From assembly GCF_014224155.1 (NCBI RefSeq), contig NZ_JAASUI010000001.1, positions 1 through 64,000 of the forward strand: a stretch of 64,000 nt of DNA. Direction: 5' to 3'. Positions 28,394 through 40,349 of this stretch are shown here, in pieces. The notes under the pieces are model-generated. The model did no database searches, was not told where the DNA came from, and saw only the letters and a list, made by a program, of their open reading frames with translations. Source of the stretch: Listeria cossartiae subsp. cossartiae. Its GTDB lineage: Bacteria; Bacillota; Bacilli; Lactobacillales; Listeriaceae. Made by a program: the position numbers and the translations under genes. Each line of letters opens with the position of its first letter. Positions within the stretch are counted from its first letter, which is position 1.

Positions 28394-31300
28394 TTGTTAG
28401 ATGTTAATAATTTTGAGTATATGAAAATCGGTCTGGCATCTCCAGATAAAATTCGTTCATGGTCTCACGGTGAAGTAAAAAAACCTGAAACCATCAACTA
28501 CAGAACGCTTAAACCTGAACGTGACGGCTTATTCTGTGAAAGAATTTTTGGACCAATGAAAGACTGGGAATGTTCTTGTGGTAAATACAAACGTGTTCGC
28601 TATAAAGGCGTAGTTTGTGACCGTTGTGGAGTAGAAGTAACGAAATCAAAAGTCCGTCGTGAACGTATGGGCCATATTGAACTCGCAGCTCCTGTTTCTC
28701 ACATCTGGTACTTCAAAGGAATTCCAAGCCGTATGGGTCTTGTTATGGATATGTCTCCACGTGCATTAGAAGAAATTATCTACTTTGCATCTTACGTGGT
28801 TACAGAACCAGGCGATACTCCACTTGAAAAGAAACAACTTTTATCTGAACGTGAATACCGCGTTTATCGCGAAAAATATGGTAAAGGTTTCTCAGCTGGT
28901 ATGGGCGCAGAAGCTATCAAAAAAATCTTAGCCGATATCGACTTAGAAAAAGAAACAAATGATTTAAAAGAAGAACTAAAATCTGCACAAGGTCAACGTC
29001 GTACTCGTGCGATTCGTCGTTTGGAAGTTATGGAAGCTTTTCGTAATTCCGGCAACAACCCAAGCTGGATGGTACTTGACGTGCTACCAGTTATCCCACC
29101 AGAAATTCGTCCAATGGTACAACTTGAAGGTGGCCGTTTTGCAACAAGTGATTTGAATGACTTATATCGTCGGGTAATCAACCGGAACAACCGTTTGAAA
29201 CGCCTTCTTGATTTAGGTGCACCAAACATTATCGTGCAAAATGAAAAACGGATGCTACAAGAAGCTGTCGATGCTTTAATTGACAACGGTCGTCGTGGTC
29301 GTCCAGTAACAGGTCCAGGTAACCGTCCGCTTAAATCCCTTTCTCATATGCTTAAAGGGAAACAAGGTCGTTTCCGTCAAAACTTACTAGGTAAACGTGT
29401 CGATTATTCTGGTCGTTCCGTTATCGTAGTTGGACCTAACTTAAAAATGTACCAATGTGGTCTTCCAAAAGAAATGGCACTTGAATTATTCAAACCATTT
29501 GTTATGAAAGAACTAGTTGGACGCGGCTTAGCACATAATATTAAGAGTGCTAAACGTAAAATCGAACGTATGGCTCCAGAAATCTGGGACGTATTAGAAG
29601 AAGTTATCCGTGAACATCCGGTATTACTTAACCGGGCGCCTACGCTTCACAGACTTGGTATTCAAGCATTTGAACCAACGCTAGTTGAAGGTCGCGCAAT
29701 CCGTCTTCACCCTCTTGTATGTACAGCTTACAACGCTGACTTTGATGGTGACCAAATGGCGGTTCACGTTCCTTTATCCGCAGAAGCACAAGCAGAAGCA
29801 CGTATTTTAATGCTTGCAGCTCAAAACATTTTGAACCCTAAAGATGGTAAACCAGTTGTAACACCTTCCCAAGATATGGTGCTAGGTAACTACTACCTTA
29901 CTTTAGAACGTGAAAATGCTGTCGGCGAAGGTACTATCTTCAAAGATATCAATGAAGCGCAACTTGCGTATCAAAACGGCTATGTACACTTACATTCTCG
30001 TATTGCTGTATTTGCTGGTTCGATTCCAAATGAACGTTTCACTGACGAACAACGCAACCAATTATTAATTACGACTGTTGGTAAACTGATTTTCAACACA
30101 ATCTTACCAAAATCGTTCCCTTATATTAATGAACCAACGAAATTCAACTTAGAAATCGAAACACCAGCTAAATATTTCGTTGATACAACAACTGATGTTC
30201 GCGCGCATATTGCTGCACAAGAACTAATTGATCCATTCAAGAAGAAAATCCTCGGTAACATTATCGCGGAAGTCTTCAAGAAATTCCATATTACCGAAAC
30301 TTCAAAAATGCTTGACCGTATGAAAGATCTTGGTTTCAAAATCTCGACTAAGGCCGGCATGACAGTAGGTATTGCGGATATCTTAACACTTGAAGAAAAA
30401 CATGAAATTCTTGAAAAAGCACATGATACTGTTGAAAAAATCACTAAATCATTCCGTCGTGGTCTGATTACAGATGATGAAAGATACGAACGCGTTATCG
30501 GTGTATGGAATGCTGCCAAAGACGAAATCCAAGGAAAACTGATCTTGAGTTTGGACCGCTTAAATCCAATCTTCATGATGCAAGATTCCGGAGCTCGTGG
30601 TAACATCTCCAACTTTACACAGCTTGCTGGTATGCGTGGACTGATGGCTGACCCATCCGGACGTATCGTAGAATTGCCGATTACATCTAACTTCCGTGAA
30701 GGTTTAACGGTCTTAGAGTACTTCATTTCTACCCATGGTGCGCGTAAAGGTCTTACCGATACAGCCCTTAAAACAGCCGATTCCGGTTACCTTACTCGTC
30801 GTCTTGTTGACGTGGCTCAAGATGTTATCATTCGTGAAGACGATTGTGGCACTGACCGCGGTCTTACAATTAAGGCTATCCGTGAAGGTACTGAAATCAT
30901 CGAACCACTTGAAGAACGTCTGGAAGGTCGTTATTCTCGTAAAACAATTCGTCACCCAGAAACAAAAGAAGTTATTGCACGTGAAAACGACTTAATTACA
31001 GAAGCAATTGCCACTCAAATCGTTGACGCTGGCATTGAAGAAGTAACTATCCGTTCTGCATTCACATGTAATACAAAACACGGCGTATGTAAAAAATGTT
31101 ATGGTAAAAACTTGGCAACTGGTACAGAAGTCGAAGTTGGAGAAGCAGTTGGTATCATCGCTGCCCAATCTATCGGGGAACCAGGAACTCAGCTTACTAT
31201 GCGTACTTTCCATACAGGTGGGGTTGCCGGAGACGATATCACGCAAGGTCTTCCACGTATTCAAGAAATCTTTGAAGCACGTAATCCGAAAGGGCAAGCT

Positions 31301-31999
31301 ATCATCACTGAAGTTGGTGGTGAAGTTGTTTCTATCGAAGAAGGTCGTGATCGTCAACAAGAAATCACTATCCAAGGTACAGATGACCGCCGTTCTTACA
31401 ACATTCCTTACACTGCTCGCTTGCGTGTAGAAGAAGGAACTATCGTAGAACGTGGGGAAGCTCTAACTGAAGGTTCTGTGGATCCTAAAGCCTTGATTCG
31501 TGTTCGTGACGTATTATCCGTTCAAGAATATCTACTTGCAGAAGTACAAAAAGTTTACCGTATGCAAGGGGTAGAAATTGGCGATAAACACGTTGAAGTA
31601 ATGGTTCGTCAAATGTTACGTAAAATCCGCGTAATGGATACTGGTGATACAAACATTTTACCAGGTACATTAATGGATATTCATACGTTTACTGAAGCCA
31701 ACCGCGATGCTATCTTAAGTGGTAGTCAACCAGCAACAGGTCGTCCAGTTCTTCTAGGGATTACAAAAGCTTCCCTTGAAACTGATTCCTTCTTGTCTGC
31801 TGCATCATTCCAAGAAACAACTCGTGTCTTGACAGATGCTGCAATCAAAGGAAAACGTGACGAACTTCTAGGACTGAAAGAAAATGTTATCCTAGGTAAA
31901 CTTGTTCCAGCTGGTACAGGTATTGGTCGTTACCGCAAACTGAAATCCGAAGTTATCAAGGAAACAGCTGAAGTAACTGACGAAATCACAAATATTTAA
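28394..31999 (+). CDS. rpoC: RNA polymerase beta' subunit
   Basis: RpoC carries the active-site Mg2+ loop. The 1201-aa protein shows the N-terminal zinc site [20 protein letters not shown], the catalytic [15 protein letters not shown] near residue 446, the bridge/trigger region [20 protein letters not shown], a second zinc site (CGTDRG ... [13 protein letters not shown]) and [16 protein letters not shown]. The start is TTG 28394 with TTAGGAGG (28378-28385) upstream, giving [10 protein letters not shown]. It is cotranscribed with rpoB and ends at a strong terminator. Confidence 0.98.
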   Translation: MLDVNNFEYMKIGLASPDKIRSWSHGEVKKPETINYRTLKPERDGLFCERIFGPMKDWECSCGKYKRVRYKGVVCDRCGVEVTKSKVRRERMGHIELAAPVSHIWYFKGIPSRMGLVMDMSPRALEEIIYFASYVVTEPGDTPLEKKQLLSEREYRVYREKYGKGFSAGMGAEAIKKILADIDLEKETNDLKEELKSAQGQRRTRAIRRLEVMEAFRNSGNNPSWMVLDVLPVIPPEIRPMVQLEGGRFATSDLNDLYRRVINRNNRLKRLLDLGAPNIIVQNEKRMLQEAVDALIDNGRRGRPVTGPGNRPLKSLSHMLKGKQGRFRQNLLGKRVDYSGRSVIVVGPNLKMYQCGLPKEMALELFKPFVMKELVGRGLAHNIKSAKRKIERMAPEIWDVLEEVIREHPVLLNRAPTLHRLGIQAFEPTLVEGRAIRLHPLVCTAYNADFDGDQMAVHVPLSAEAQAEARILMLAAQNILNPKDGKPVVTPSQDMVLGNYYLTLERENAVGEGTIFKDINEAQLAYQNGYVHLHSRIAVFAGSIPNERFTDEQRNQLLITTVGKLIFNTILPKSFPYINEPTKFNLEIETPAKYFVDTTTDVRAHIAAQELIDPFKKKILGNIIAEVFKKFHITETSKMLDRMKDLGFKISTKAGMTVGIADILTLEEKHEILEKAHDTVEKITKSFRRGLITDDERYERVIGVWNAAKDEIQGKLILSLDRLNPIFMMQDSGARGNISNFTQLAGMRGLMADPSGRIVELPITSNFREGLTVLEYFISTHGARKGLTDTALKTADSGYLTRRLVDVAQDVIIREDDCGTDRGLTIKAIREGTEIIEPLEERLEGRYSRKTIRHPETKEVIARENDLITEAIATQIVDAGIEEVTIRSAFTCNTKHGVCKKCYGKNLATGTEVEVGEAVGIIAAQSIGEPGTQLTMRTFHTGGVAGDDITQGLPRIQEIFEARNPKGQAIITEVGGEVVSIEEGRDRQQEITIQGTDDRRSYNIPYTARLRVEEGTIVERGEALTEGSVDPKALIRVRDVLSVQEYLLAEVQKVYRMQGVEIGDKHVEVMVRQMLRKIRVMDTGDTNILPGTLMDIHTFTEANRDAILSGSQPATGRPVLLGITKASLETDSFLSAASFQETTRVLTDAAIKGKRDELLGLKENVILGKLVPAGTGIGRYRKLKSEVIKETAEVTDEITNI

Positions 32000-32006
32000 T
32001 CTTACA

Positions 32007-32045
32007 AAGCCAAGTGTGCCGTTCGCGTACACTTGGCTTTTTTTG
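32007..32045 (+). terminator. Terminator of rpoB-rpoC
   Basis: AAGCCAAGTGTG pairs with a CACTTGGCTT strand, followed by T8. Confidence 0.93.
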
Positions 32046-32074
32046 TTATACTCATGTAAAAGGAGTGAAGTGAT

Positions 32075-32620
32075 TTGATTACACATGTTATTTGGGACAT
32101 GGGCGAAACATTAAACACTATACCAAACACAAGATACGACCATCACCCTCTCGATACTTATCCCGAAGTAGTGCTGCGCAAAGATGCCAAAGAAACGCTT
32201 GAAAAAGTAAAACAACTTGGATTTAAACAAGCCATTCTAAGCAATACCGCAACTAGTGACACGGAAGTAATTAAACGCGTTCTAACCAATTTTGGCATCA
32301 TCGATTATTTTGACTTCATTTACGCCTCCAATTCCGAACTCCAACCAGGAAAAATGGAAAAGCCAGACAAAACTATTTTTGATTTCACACTAAACGAACT
32401 TCAAATTGATAAAACAGAAGCAGTAATGGTCGGAAATACATTTGAAAGTGATATTATTGGCGCAAATCGTGCGGGTATCCATGCGATTTGGCTGCAAAAT
32501 CCAGAAGTCTGCCTTCAAGATGAGCGCCAGCCCCTTGTCGCACCGCCATTTGTTATCCCAGTTTGGGACCTAGCCGATGTTCCTGAAGCCCTTTTATTAT
32601 TAAATAAAGTTTCTACTTGA
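32075..32620 (+). CDS. HAD-superfamily hydrolase-like protein
   Basis: The 181-aa protein has a Rossmannoid HAD fold: motif I region VIWDMGETLNT, motif II ILSNTATSD, and motif IV-like MVGNTFESDIIGANRAG. In motif I the second Asp of the usual DxDGT is Gly (DMGET), so the general acid may be missing and phosphatase activity may be weak or altered. The start is TTG 32075 with AAAGGAG at 32059-32065. It lies between rpoC and the GH1 gene. Confidence 0.82.
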   Translation: MITHVIWDMGETLNTIPNTRYDHHPLDTYPEVVLRKDAKETLEKVKQLGFKQAILSNTATSDTEVIKRVLTNFGIIDYFDFIYASNSELQPGKMEKPDKTIFDFTLNELQIDKTEAVMVGNTFESDIIGANRAGIHAIWLQNPEVCLQDERQPLVAPPFVIPVWDLADVPEALLLLNKVST

Positions 32621-32622
32621 CC

Positions 32623-32636
32623 TGTAATGCATTACA
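32623..32636 (+). promoter_or_regulatory. Palindromic operator before the GH1 gene
   Basis: TGTAATGCATTACA is a perfect 14-bp palindrome. It sits just after TTGACC (32617-32622), a possible -35, so a bound repressor would block the glycosidase promoter. GntR-type regulators often bind such half sites; the actual regulator is not identified. Confidence 0.5.
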
Positions 32637-32667
32637 CAAAGTAAACTAAAAAAGTAGAAGAAATTAG

Positions 32668-34146
<1,479 letters not shown>

Positions 34147-34157
34147 TAGGTAGATTG

Positions 34158-34184
34158 CAGTCCCGCTTTGGCGGGGCTGTTTTT
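34158..34184 (+). terminator. Terminator after the GH1 gene
   Basis: CAGTCCCGC and GCGGGGCTG form a 9-bp stem (one G-U) with loop TTTG, then TTTTT. Confidence 0.9.
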
Positions 34185-34256
34185 AAATCAAAAAATTTAA
34201 CTAGTTTACAAATTTTAGAACAATTAGAAAATATTCGTTTTATTCCTAAAATACTG

Positions 34257-34285
34257 TTGTATCAGTTGCTACGCTATGCTATAAT
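34257..34285 (+). promoter_or_regulatory. Promoter of the MacB-like gene
   Basis: TTGTAT (34257-34262) and TATAAT (34280-34285) have a 17-bp spacer; TG at 34277-34278 makes an extended -10. Confidence 0.8.
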
Positions 34286-34329
34286 TCGGCGAAAGAACTT
34301 ATAATACAGCATAGAGAGGCGACATAGGA

Positions 34330-35475
34330 ATGAAAGTACAATTAAAATCAAAATTCCATTTAGTGATGTTGATTGTTATTGTTTTATTATCAACATGTCT
34401 TACTTTTTCGATTGCAAAAAATATTTATAGACTTGATCCTGCGGCAGAAAAACCAATGAGCGATTATAGCATGGAGCTCCTTGATGTGTTTGAAAAACAT
34501 GCATCCTACTTTGATGCAGTAATGACAGAAAAAGAAATTAAAGAAAAATTTCAAGAATCGAATTATCTCACACCGAATGAACTGATAGAACTAAGCGGGC
34601 AACCGTATGTAGAGCAACTATATGTAGTAGATCAAAATTATTTAAATGAATTAGCAGAGGACTTTTCAAAGATGGAAGTATTAGCACTTCCAGAAATAAT
34701 TTCAAGTTCTCCCAATTATGAATCTGCCTTTGTTGTTGCTAAAAGTAACTTAATCAAAGGACGTTTGCCTAAAGATAATAAAAATGAAATTGCTCCGTCA
34801 ATAAAGCAATTAGACAAGTTTTATCATATTGATACAGACAATAAAAATGTGATTGGTAAGCAAATAGATATCAATGGTACTCTGTATAAAATTGTTGGAA
34901 TAGTAAATTCTCCAGTAGCAGCAATGTCATTTTCAGATGAAATGCAACAATATGGAACAGTTAAAGTAGATAATAATAGCGTAGAGAAGTTAAATAATAT
35001 CGTATCAAACATGGACTCCCCTTGGATTGGTAATATTTTTATTAAAACATCTACCAAACGACCATTAGAGTTGTTAAGCTATTTAGAAGTACATGGGCCA
35101 AGTTATCAATATACTTCTAATTATATTGATGAAGTTCTCCAAAAACATTTATATTGGGAGATAGCAATGGAGGTAATTCCAAGCGCTATTACCTTGATTA
35201 CGCTTGCAGTTTTAGTACTATTCGTTTTTGGAAGCAAACCATTTATTGATAAAATGGCCGGTTTAGAGGAAGGGGTAAGAAAAAGATACTATCTAATTAT
35301 GGTTTTAGATTTTTTGGCAATTTTACCAATCTGTCTATTAATACAACTATCCATTGTAAAAAGTAGTTACGGTATGTTGTTACTATTTATTTCATTAACC
35401 ATTTTATTAATATATTTATCGCAAGTTTTATATTGGTTCAATCGTTGGGCGGAAAAACGGCTAAGCAGCAAATAA
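34330..35475 (+). CDS. Orphan MacB/FtsX-like membrane protein
   Basis: The 381-aa protein has one N-terminal transmembrane helix (about residues 11-30), a large outside domain (31-275), and three C-terminal helices (about 285-305, 323-343 and 346-368). This is the layout of MacB/FtsX-type ABC permeases. The stretch LIKGRLPKDNKNEIAPS followed by KQIDINGTLYKIVGIVNS resembles the MacB periplasmic core. No ATPase gene is adjacent, so it may pair with a remote ATPase or act on its own. The DNA is AT-richer than neighbouring housekeeping genes, consistent with an accessory gene. Confidence 0.7.
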   Translation: MKVQLKSKFHLVMLIVIVLLSTCLTFSIAKNIYRLDPAAEKPMSDYSMELLDVFEKHASYFDAVMTEKEIKEKFQESNYLTPNELIELSGQPYVEQLYVVDQNYLNELAEDFSKMEVLALPEIISSSPNYESAFVVAKSNLIKGRLPKDNKNEIAPSIKQLDKFYHIDTDNKNVIGKQIDINGTLYKIVGIVNSPVAAMSFSDEMQQYGTVKVDNNSVEKLNNIVSNMDSPWIGNIFIKTSTKRPLELLSYLEVHGPSYQYTSNYIDEVLQKHLYWEIAMEVIPSAITLITLAVLVLFVFGSKPFIDKMAGLEEGVRKRYYLIMVLDFLAILPICLLIQLSIVKSSYGMLLLFISLTILLIYLSQVLYWFNRWAEKRLSSK

Positions 35476-35495
35476 TGTTGCTTAGCCGTTTTTTT
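35456..35495 (+). terminator. Terminator overlapping the end of the MacB-like gene
   Basis: AACGGCTAAGCA (within the last codons) pairs with TGCTTAGCCGTT, followed by T7. Confidence 0.9.
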
Positions 35496-35606
35496 ACAAA
35501 TTCCCACAAGAAACCAATCCTTCAACCTCCGAATAACAAAGTTCAACTTATTGTCACATATTCAGTTAATTAGGGTCCTGTGCGAGAAAAAACAGAGAGC
35601 AGATTC

Positions 35607-35615
35607 TGTTATAAT
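35607..35615 (+). promoter_or_regulatory. Extended -10 promoter of the first internalin
   Basis: TGtTATAAT at 35607-35615 lies about 110 bp before the start codon. No PrfA box (TTAACAnnTGTTAA type) is visible. Confidence 0.5.
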
Positions 35616-35725
35616 TCTAATAATTCATCAAATATTAGTGATATTTTACACGCCGAAACAACCCAGATAGCATAAAATTCAAGGCGTAGTTAAGGATGAA
35701 TTGTAAATTTTAAGGAGACGATAAA

Positions 35726-37180
35726 ATGAAAAGAAACCAATCTTCGTTACTACGCATTTTATTTGTAGTAACAGCTATCTTGGGTATTAGTTTATGGGTT
35801 AATATGAGTCAGGGGGTGGAAGTTCAGGCAGAGAGTATTGCCGAGCCGACGCCGATTAACAAAATCTTCACGGATTCGGCATTAGCGGAAGTGGTGAAGA
35901 CGGAGCTTGGAAAAGCCAGTGCGGATGATGTTGTTACGCAAGCGGATCTGAATCAGATAACTAGGCTTGATGCAGACGGTAAAGGAATAAGTTCAATAGA
36001 AGGCATACAATATTTAACTCAGCTGAACATGTCAGGTTTATCATCCAATCAAATTACTAATATTACGCCGATTGCTCACCTTACTAACTTAGACTCTTTA
36101 TATTTAGGGAATAATGAAATTATTGATTTAACGCCACTTTCAGGCTTGACTCAGCTTACATTTTTACAATTATCTATCAATCAAATAAAAGATGTAACCC
36201 CACTTGCTAAGCTAACGAATTTAAATTATTTAGATTTACGAGAAAATCAAATAAGTGATGCAAGTTCATTAAGTAATATGATGGAACTAACAACATTGAA
36301 GATAGATAAACAACAAATAACCGCAGACCCAGTTCTATATCAATCTAATTTAGTTGCACCTGATATTTTGAAAAATGTATTTGGAGAAGTAGTACCGCCA
36401 ACGACGATTAGTAATAATGGTACATTCGCTAGCCCGAATATTACTTGGAATTTAGCTAGTTATACAAGCGAAGTGAGTTATGATTTTAATCAACAGGTTA
36501 CTCTTGGTGATAAAGGAAAGGTTACTTTTGCGGGGACAGTAGTTCAACCGATTACGGATGCGTATGTCGCTACTTTTGATATTAATGGAGTGACAACAAC
36601 GGAAAAGGTAGCGGTTAATTCATTAATTGCGGAACCGACCGCGCCGGCAGAACAAGGATATACTTTTGATGGCTGGTATGATGCGAAAACTGGCGGGAAT
36701 GAATGGGATTTCGCAGTAGATAAAATGCCAAGTGAGGATATGACCTTATATGCGCACTTCACGATAAACAGCTACACAGCAAATTTTGATGTAGATGGAA
36801 AAGTAACTAGCCAACAAGTGAACTACCAAGCCTTGCTTCAAGCCCCAGCTACTCCAACCAAAGAAGGTTACACATTTACAGGATGGTATGACGCAAAAAC
36901 TGGTGGAAATGAATGGGATTTTTCAACTGGTAAAATGCCAGCCGAGAATATGACTTTATATGCTAGATTTACTAAGAATGCTAGCTCAGATTCGATTATA
37001 ATCACACCCGGAAAAGATGATAAAAATGACAAAGCCAGCACAACAATTGCAGCTAGTCATAGTGAAAATGCTAAACTTCCAAAAACAAGCGATAATTCGA
37101 GCATGATTCCTGTTTTGATAGGGACATTATTCCTCGGAAGCGCATTAGTATTTTTACGAAAAAACACAAGTAACCTTTAA
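35726..37180 (+). CDS. LPXTG-type internalin, InlG-like
   Basis: This 484-aa cell-wall protein starts with a signal peptide (residues 1-36, ending VEVQAES), an internalin cap (PTPINKIFTDSALAEVVK), and about four to five 22-residue leucine-rich repeats (NLDSLYLGNNEIIDLTPLSG type). An Ig-like inter-repeat region follows, then two roughly 70-residue B repeats of the Listeria-Bacteroides type ([19 protein letters not shown]). The sorting signal reads LPKTS instead of LPXTG, before a hydrophobic span and positive tail. Length, repeat number and place after the GH1 gene suggest InlG. TTAAGGAGACG precedes the ATG. Confidence 0.88.
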   Translation: MKRNQSSLLRILFVVTAILGISLWVNMSQGVEVQAESIAEPTPINKIFTDSALAEVVKTELGKASADDVVTQADLNQITRLDADGKGISSIEGIQYLTQLNMSGLSSNQITNITPIAHLTNLDSLYLGNNEIIDLTPLSGLTQLTFLQLSINQIKDVTPLAKLTNLNYLDLRENQISDASSLSNMMELTTLKIDKQQITADPVLYQSNLVAPDILKNVFGEVVPPTTISNNGTFASPNITWNLASYTSEVSYDFNQQVTLGDKGKVTFAGTVVQPITDAYVATFDINGVTTTEKVAVNSLIAEPTAPAEQGYTFDGWYDAKTGGNEWDFAVDKMPSEDMTLYAHFTINSYTANFDVDGKVTSQQVNYQALLQAPATPTKEGYTFTGWYDAKTGGNEWDFSTGKMPAENMTLYARFTKNASSDSIIITPGKDDKNDKASTTIAASHSENAKLPKTSDNSSMIPVLIGTLFLGSALVFLRKNTSNL

Positions 37181-37189
37181 ACGAAGTAG

Positions 37190-37227
37190 ATTTGGTTTCT
37201 ATTTTTTATAGGAGCCAAATTTTTTTG
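37190..37227 (+). terminator. Terminator after the first internalin
   Basis: ATTTGGTTTCTAT pairs with ATAGGAGCCAAAT over 13 bp (including G-U pairs), followed by T7. Confidence 0.88.
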
Positions 37228-37251
37228 TTAAATAGACTAAAAACAGGGTAT
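37227..37251 (+). promoter_or_regulatory. Sigma-B-like promoter of the second internalin
   Basis: GTTA (37227-37230) and GGGTAT (37246-37251) with a 15-bp spacer fit the sigma-B pattern GTTT-N13-15-GGGWAT with one mismatch. Sigma-B control of inlH-type genes is established in L. monocytogenes. Confidence 0.68.
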
Positions 37252-37306
37252 CTACTAGTTAAAAGGTTCTAAAATAGCGCTTAATTAAATTTTAAGGAGA
37301 GGGATT

Positions 37307-38938
37307 ATGGAAAAACAATCGAATGCGATATTCAAAATTGTTTTAATGGTAGCAGCTATTCTAGGAATTAGCCTCTATATAACTACAAGTCAAGGTGCGG
37401 AGGTACAAGCGGAAAGCATTACACAGCCAACACCAATCAATGAAATTTTCCCAGATCCTGTTATTGCCAATGATGTAAAAACACTTGTTGGGAAATCTAA
37501 TGTGACGGATGCTGTTTCGCAAAGTGATTTAGATGGAATCACTCGTCTATCAGCAGTGACTGCGGGAGTAACGACAATAGAAGGTATGCAATACTTAAAT
37601 AATTTGTCAGAATTAGAACTAAAAGATAATCAAATAACAGATTTAAGCCCAATTGAAAATTTAACCAATATCACTGAGCTCGAATTATCTGGAAATCCGC
37701 TAAAAGATGTGAGCTTGATTGCTGGATTAAAAAGTATAAAAACGCTGGACCTTATTTCTACACAAATTACAGATGTAACTCCACTTGCTGATCTAACCAA
37801 TTTACAAGTGCTATATCTGGATCTTAACCAAATAACGGATATAAGCCCACTCGCTGGCTTATCGAATTTACAATATTTATCGTTCGGATACACCCAAGTG
37901 AGTGACTTAACGCCGCTTGCGAACTTATCCAAACTAACAACCTTAAATGCGGGGGACAACAAAATAAGTGATATTTCACCTCTCGCTAGTTTACCTAACT
38001 TAATAGAAGCTCATTTGAAAGACAACCAGATAAGTGATGTCAGCCCGCTTGCGAATATCCCAAACTTATTTAACATCACTTTAACGAATCAAACAATAAC
38101 AAGCGCGCCCGTACTTTATCAAAATAATCTAGTCGTACCTAATGCGGTAAAAGGTCCTTCTGGCGCGCCTATTGCACCAGCTACTATAAGTAATAATGGA
38201 ACTTATGCAAGTCCGAATTTAACATGGAACTTGGATAGTTTTATTAATAATGTCAGCTATACATTTAATCAACCAGTCACTTTCAAAAATGTAACCGTTC
38301 CTTTCAGCGGCGCAGTTACCCAACCATTAACAGAAGCATTCACGGCCGTTTTTGATGTTGACGGCAAGCAAACGAGCGTAATAGTTGGCGCCAATGAATT
38401 AATTAAAGAACCAACCGCACCGACAAAAGAAGGTTATACGTTCACTGGCTGGTATGATGCAAAAACTGGCGGGACTAAATGGGATTTTGCGACAGATAAA
38501 ATGCCAGCTGAGGATATTACATTGTATGCCCAGTTCACTATCAATAGCTACACCACCACGTTTAATATCGATGGAAAAACTACCACTGAAAAAGTAACGT
38601 ATCAGGCATTACTAAATGAACCAACCGCACCGACGAAAGAAGGCTACACGTTCAAAGGTTGGTACGATGCAAAAACTGGCGGAACGAAATGGGATTTTGC
38701 TACTGGTAAAATGCCGGCAGAAAATATAACGTTATACGCCCAATTTACGAAAAATGATGAGCCAAATACTGGTGGGCCAACTGGAAATGGTAACGGCACA
38801 TCGAATCCTAACATTTCAGGCGACAATACCTCACTTCCAACAACCGGAGATGAAAATACGTTGCTTCCAATTTTCGTTGGAGCATTTCTTATCGGCATCG
38901 GCTTAGTTGTATTTCGCAAAAAACATCAAACAAAATAA
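37307..38938 (+). CDS. LPXTG internalin, InlH/InlC2-like
   Basis: The 543-aa surface protein has a signal peptide (about 1-35), a cap domain ([18 protein letters not shown]), seven full 22-residue LRRs ([20 protein letters not shown] type) plus a terminal partial one, an Ig-like domain ([16 protein letters not shown]), and two B repeats ([19 protein letters not shown]). A short linker precedes the LPTTGD sorting motif, hydrophobic span and KKHQTK tail. Length and architecture fit the InlH/InlC2/InlD group; which one cannot be decided by eye. A sigma-B-like promoter lies upstream and TTAAGGAGAGGG before the ATG. Confidence 0.9.
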   Translation: MEKQSNAIFKIVLMVAAILGISLYITTSQGAEVQAESITQPTPINEIFPDPVIANDVKTLVGKSNVTDAVSQSDLDGITRLSAVTAGVTTIEGMQYLNNLSELELKDNQITDLSPIENLTNITELELSGNPLKDVSLIAGLKSIKTLDLISTQITDVTPLADLTNLQVLYLDLNQITDISPLAGLSNLQYLSFGYTQVSDLTPLANLSKLTTLNAGDNKISDISPLASLPNLIEAHLKDNQISDVSPLANIPNLFNITLTNQTITSAPVLYQNNLVVPNAVKGPSGAPIAPATISNNGTYASPNLTWNLDSFINNVSYTFNQPVTFKNVTVPFSGAVTQPLTEAFTAVFDVDGKQTSVIVGANELIKEPTAPTKEGYTFTGWYDAKTGGTKWDFATDKMPAEDITLYAQFTINSYTTTFNIDGKTTTEKVTYQALLNEPTAPTKEGYTFKGWYDAKTGGTKWDFATGKMPAENITLYAQFTKNDEPNTGGPTGNGNGTSNPNISGDNTSLPTTGDENTLLPIFVGAFLIGIGLVVFRKKHQTK

Positions 38939-38944
38939 ACTTTG

Positions 38945-38979
38945 AAAAATGGTTTAGCCCCTGAGCTGAGCCATTTTTT
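38945..38979 (+). terminator. Terminator after the second internalin
   Basis: AAATGGTTTAGC pairs with GCTGAGCCATTT (12 bp with G-U pairs), followed by TTT-rich DNA. Confidence 0.85.
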
Positions 38980-39003
38980 ATTATGAACAAAGCGAGGGAA
39001 TTA

Positions 39004-39028
39004 GTTTGCCTTTTTGCATAAAGGGAAA
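39004..39028 (+). promoter_or_regulatory. Sigma-B-like promoter of dapE
   Basis: GTTT (39004-39007), a 15-bp spacer and GGGAAA (39023-39028) match the sigma-B pattern except for the last base. Confidence 0.55.
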
Positions 39029-39064
39029 ACATAGGATGGAATTCATAGAAAGAGGGCGTGAAAT

Positions 39065-40201
39065 ATGGACCGACAAAAAAAGCTTCAAATTTTAAAAGAT
39101 ATGGTAAATATTAATTCGACTAATGGACATGAAGAGCAGGTTGCGAACTATTTGCAGAAGTTGTTACGTGAATACGGGATTGAATCTGAAAAGGTGCAGT
39201 ATGACGTGGACAGAGCCAGCTTGGTTAGTGAAATTGGTTCTGGTGATGGGAAGATTTTAGCATTTTCAGGGCATATGGATGTGGTGGATGCGGGCGATGA
39301 GTCTAAGTGGAAATTCCCGCCTTTTGAAGCGACGGAGCATGACGGGAAAATATACGGACGCGGCGCCACTGACATGAAATCGGGTTTAGCAGCGATGGTT
39401 ATTGCGATGATTGAACTTCAAGAAGAAAAACAAATGCTGAATGGTAAAATCAGATTATTAGCTACAGTTGGTGAAGAAGTCGGTGAACTTGGGGCAGAAC
39501 AACTAACGCAAAAAGGATATGCGGATGATTTAGACGGCTTGATTATTGGTGAACCAAGCGGACATCAGATTGTATATGCACATAAAGGATCGATTAATTA
39601 CACCGTTAAATCTACTGGGAAAAATGCCCATAGCTCGATGCCGGAGTACGGCGTGAATGCGATTGATAATTTGCTACTATTTTATAATGAAGTAGAAAAA
39701 TTTGCGAAATCAGTCGATGAGACAAACGAAATATTAGGCGATTTTATTCATAATGTCACCGTGATTGATGGTGGAAATCAAGTAAATAGTATTCCTGAAA
39801 AAGCGCAACTGCAAGGGAATATTCGCTCGATTCCAGAAATGGGTAATGAAACTGTGAAACAAGTGCTAGTGAAGATTATCAATGAGCTAAATAAACAGGA
39901 TAATGTGAAACTAGAGCTAATTTTTGACTACGATAAACAACCAGTATTTAGCGATAAAAATTCAGAGCTAGTAAATGTTGCTAAACGTGTAGCTGGCGAC
40001 ATTATTAAAGAAGAAATCCCATTACTTGGTATTTCTGGAACAACGGATGCAGCAGAATTCACCAAAGCTAAAAAAGCATTTCCAGTAATTATTTTTGGCC
40101 CTGGAAATGAGACGCCTCATCAAGTAAATGAAAATGTTTCCGTAGAGAATTATTTAGAGATGGTAGACGTGTATAAACGAATTGCCGTAGAGTTCTTATA
40201 A
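39065..40201 (+). CDS. dapE: M20-family deacylase, DapE/ArgE-like
   Basis: The M20 zinc peptidase family includes succinyl-diaminopimelate desuccinylase and acetylornithine deacetylase. The 378-aa protein has the metal motif FSGHMDVVDAG near residue 76, GRGATDMKSGLAAMV near 99, GEEVGELGAEQL near 137 and the dimerisation domain in between. The exact substrate cannot be decided by sequence. The gene is the usual right border of the ascB-dapE internalin locus, but here another internalin follows it. A sigma-B-like promoter lies just upstream. Confidence 0.85.
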   Translation: MDRQKKLQILKDMVNINSTNGHEEQVANYLQKLLREYGIESEKVQYDVDRASLVSEIGSGDGKILAFSGHMDVVDAGDESKWKFPPFEATEHDGKIYGRGATDMKSGLAAMVIAMIELQEEKQMLNGKIRLLATVGEEVGELGAEQLTQKGYADDLDGLIIGEPSGHQIVYAHKGSINYTVKSTGKNAHSSMPEYGVNAIDNLLLFYNEVEKFAKSVDETNEILGDFIHNVTVIDGGNQVNSIPEKAQLQGNIRSIPEMGNETVKQVLVKIINELNKQDNVKLELIFDYDKQPVFSDKNSELVNVAKRVAGDIIKEEIPLLGISGTTDAAEFTKAKKAFPVIIFGPGNETPHQVNENVSVENYLEMVDVYKRIAVEFL

Positions 40202-40349
40202 AAAAGCTAAAATGACAAAAAATCGACACTTTTAAAGACGATAACACGCAAAAAAGTCTTTTTTGGGACGAAAAATGCAAGCTCCCCTGTGTTAATATTA
40301 ATTTGGAATGCGAGAAAGATGTAAATTAATTTACAGTTAGGAGAATACA

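Noticed and set aside
30121..30726. 201-codon open frame opposite rpoC
   Set aside because: It mirrors rpoC codons, has no ribosome site and lies fully inside a conserved gene.
35560..35725. PrfA box before the first internalin
   Set aside because: No TTAACAnnTGTTAA-like palindrome with acceptable mismatches was found here or before the other internalins.
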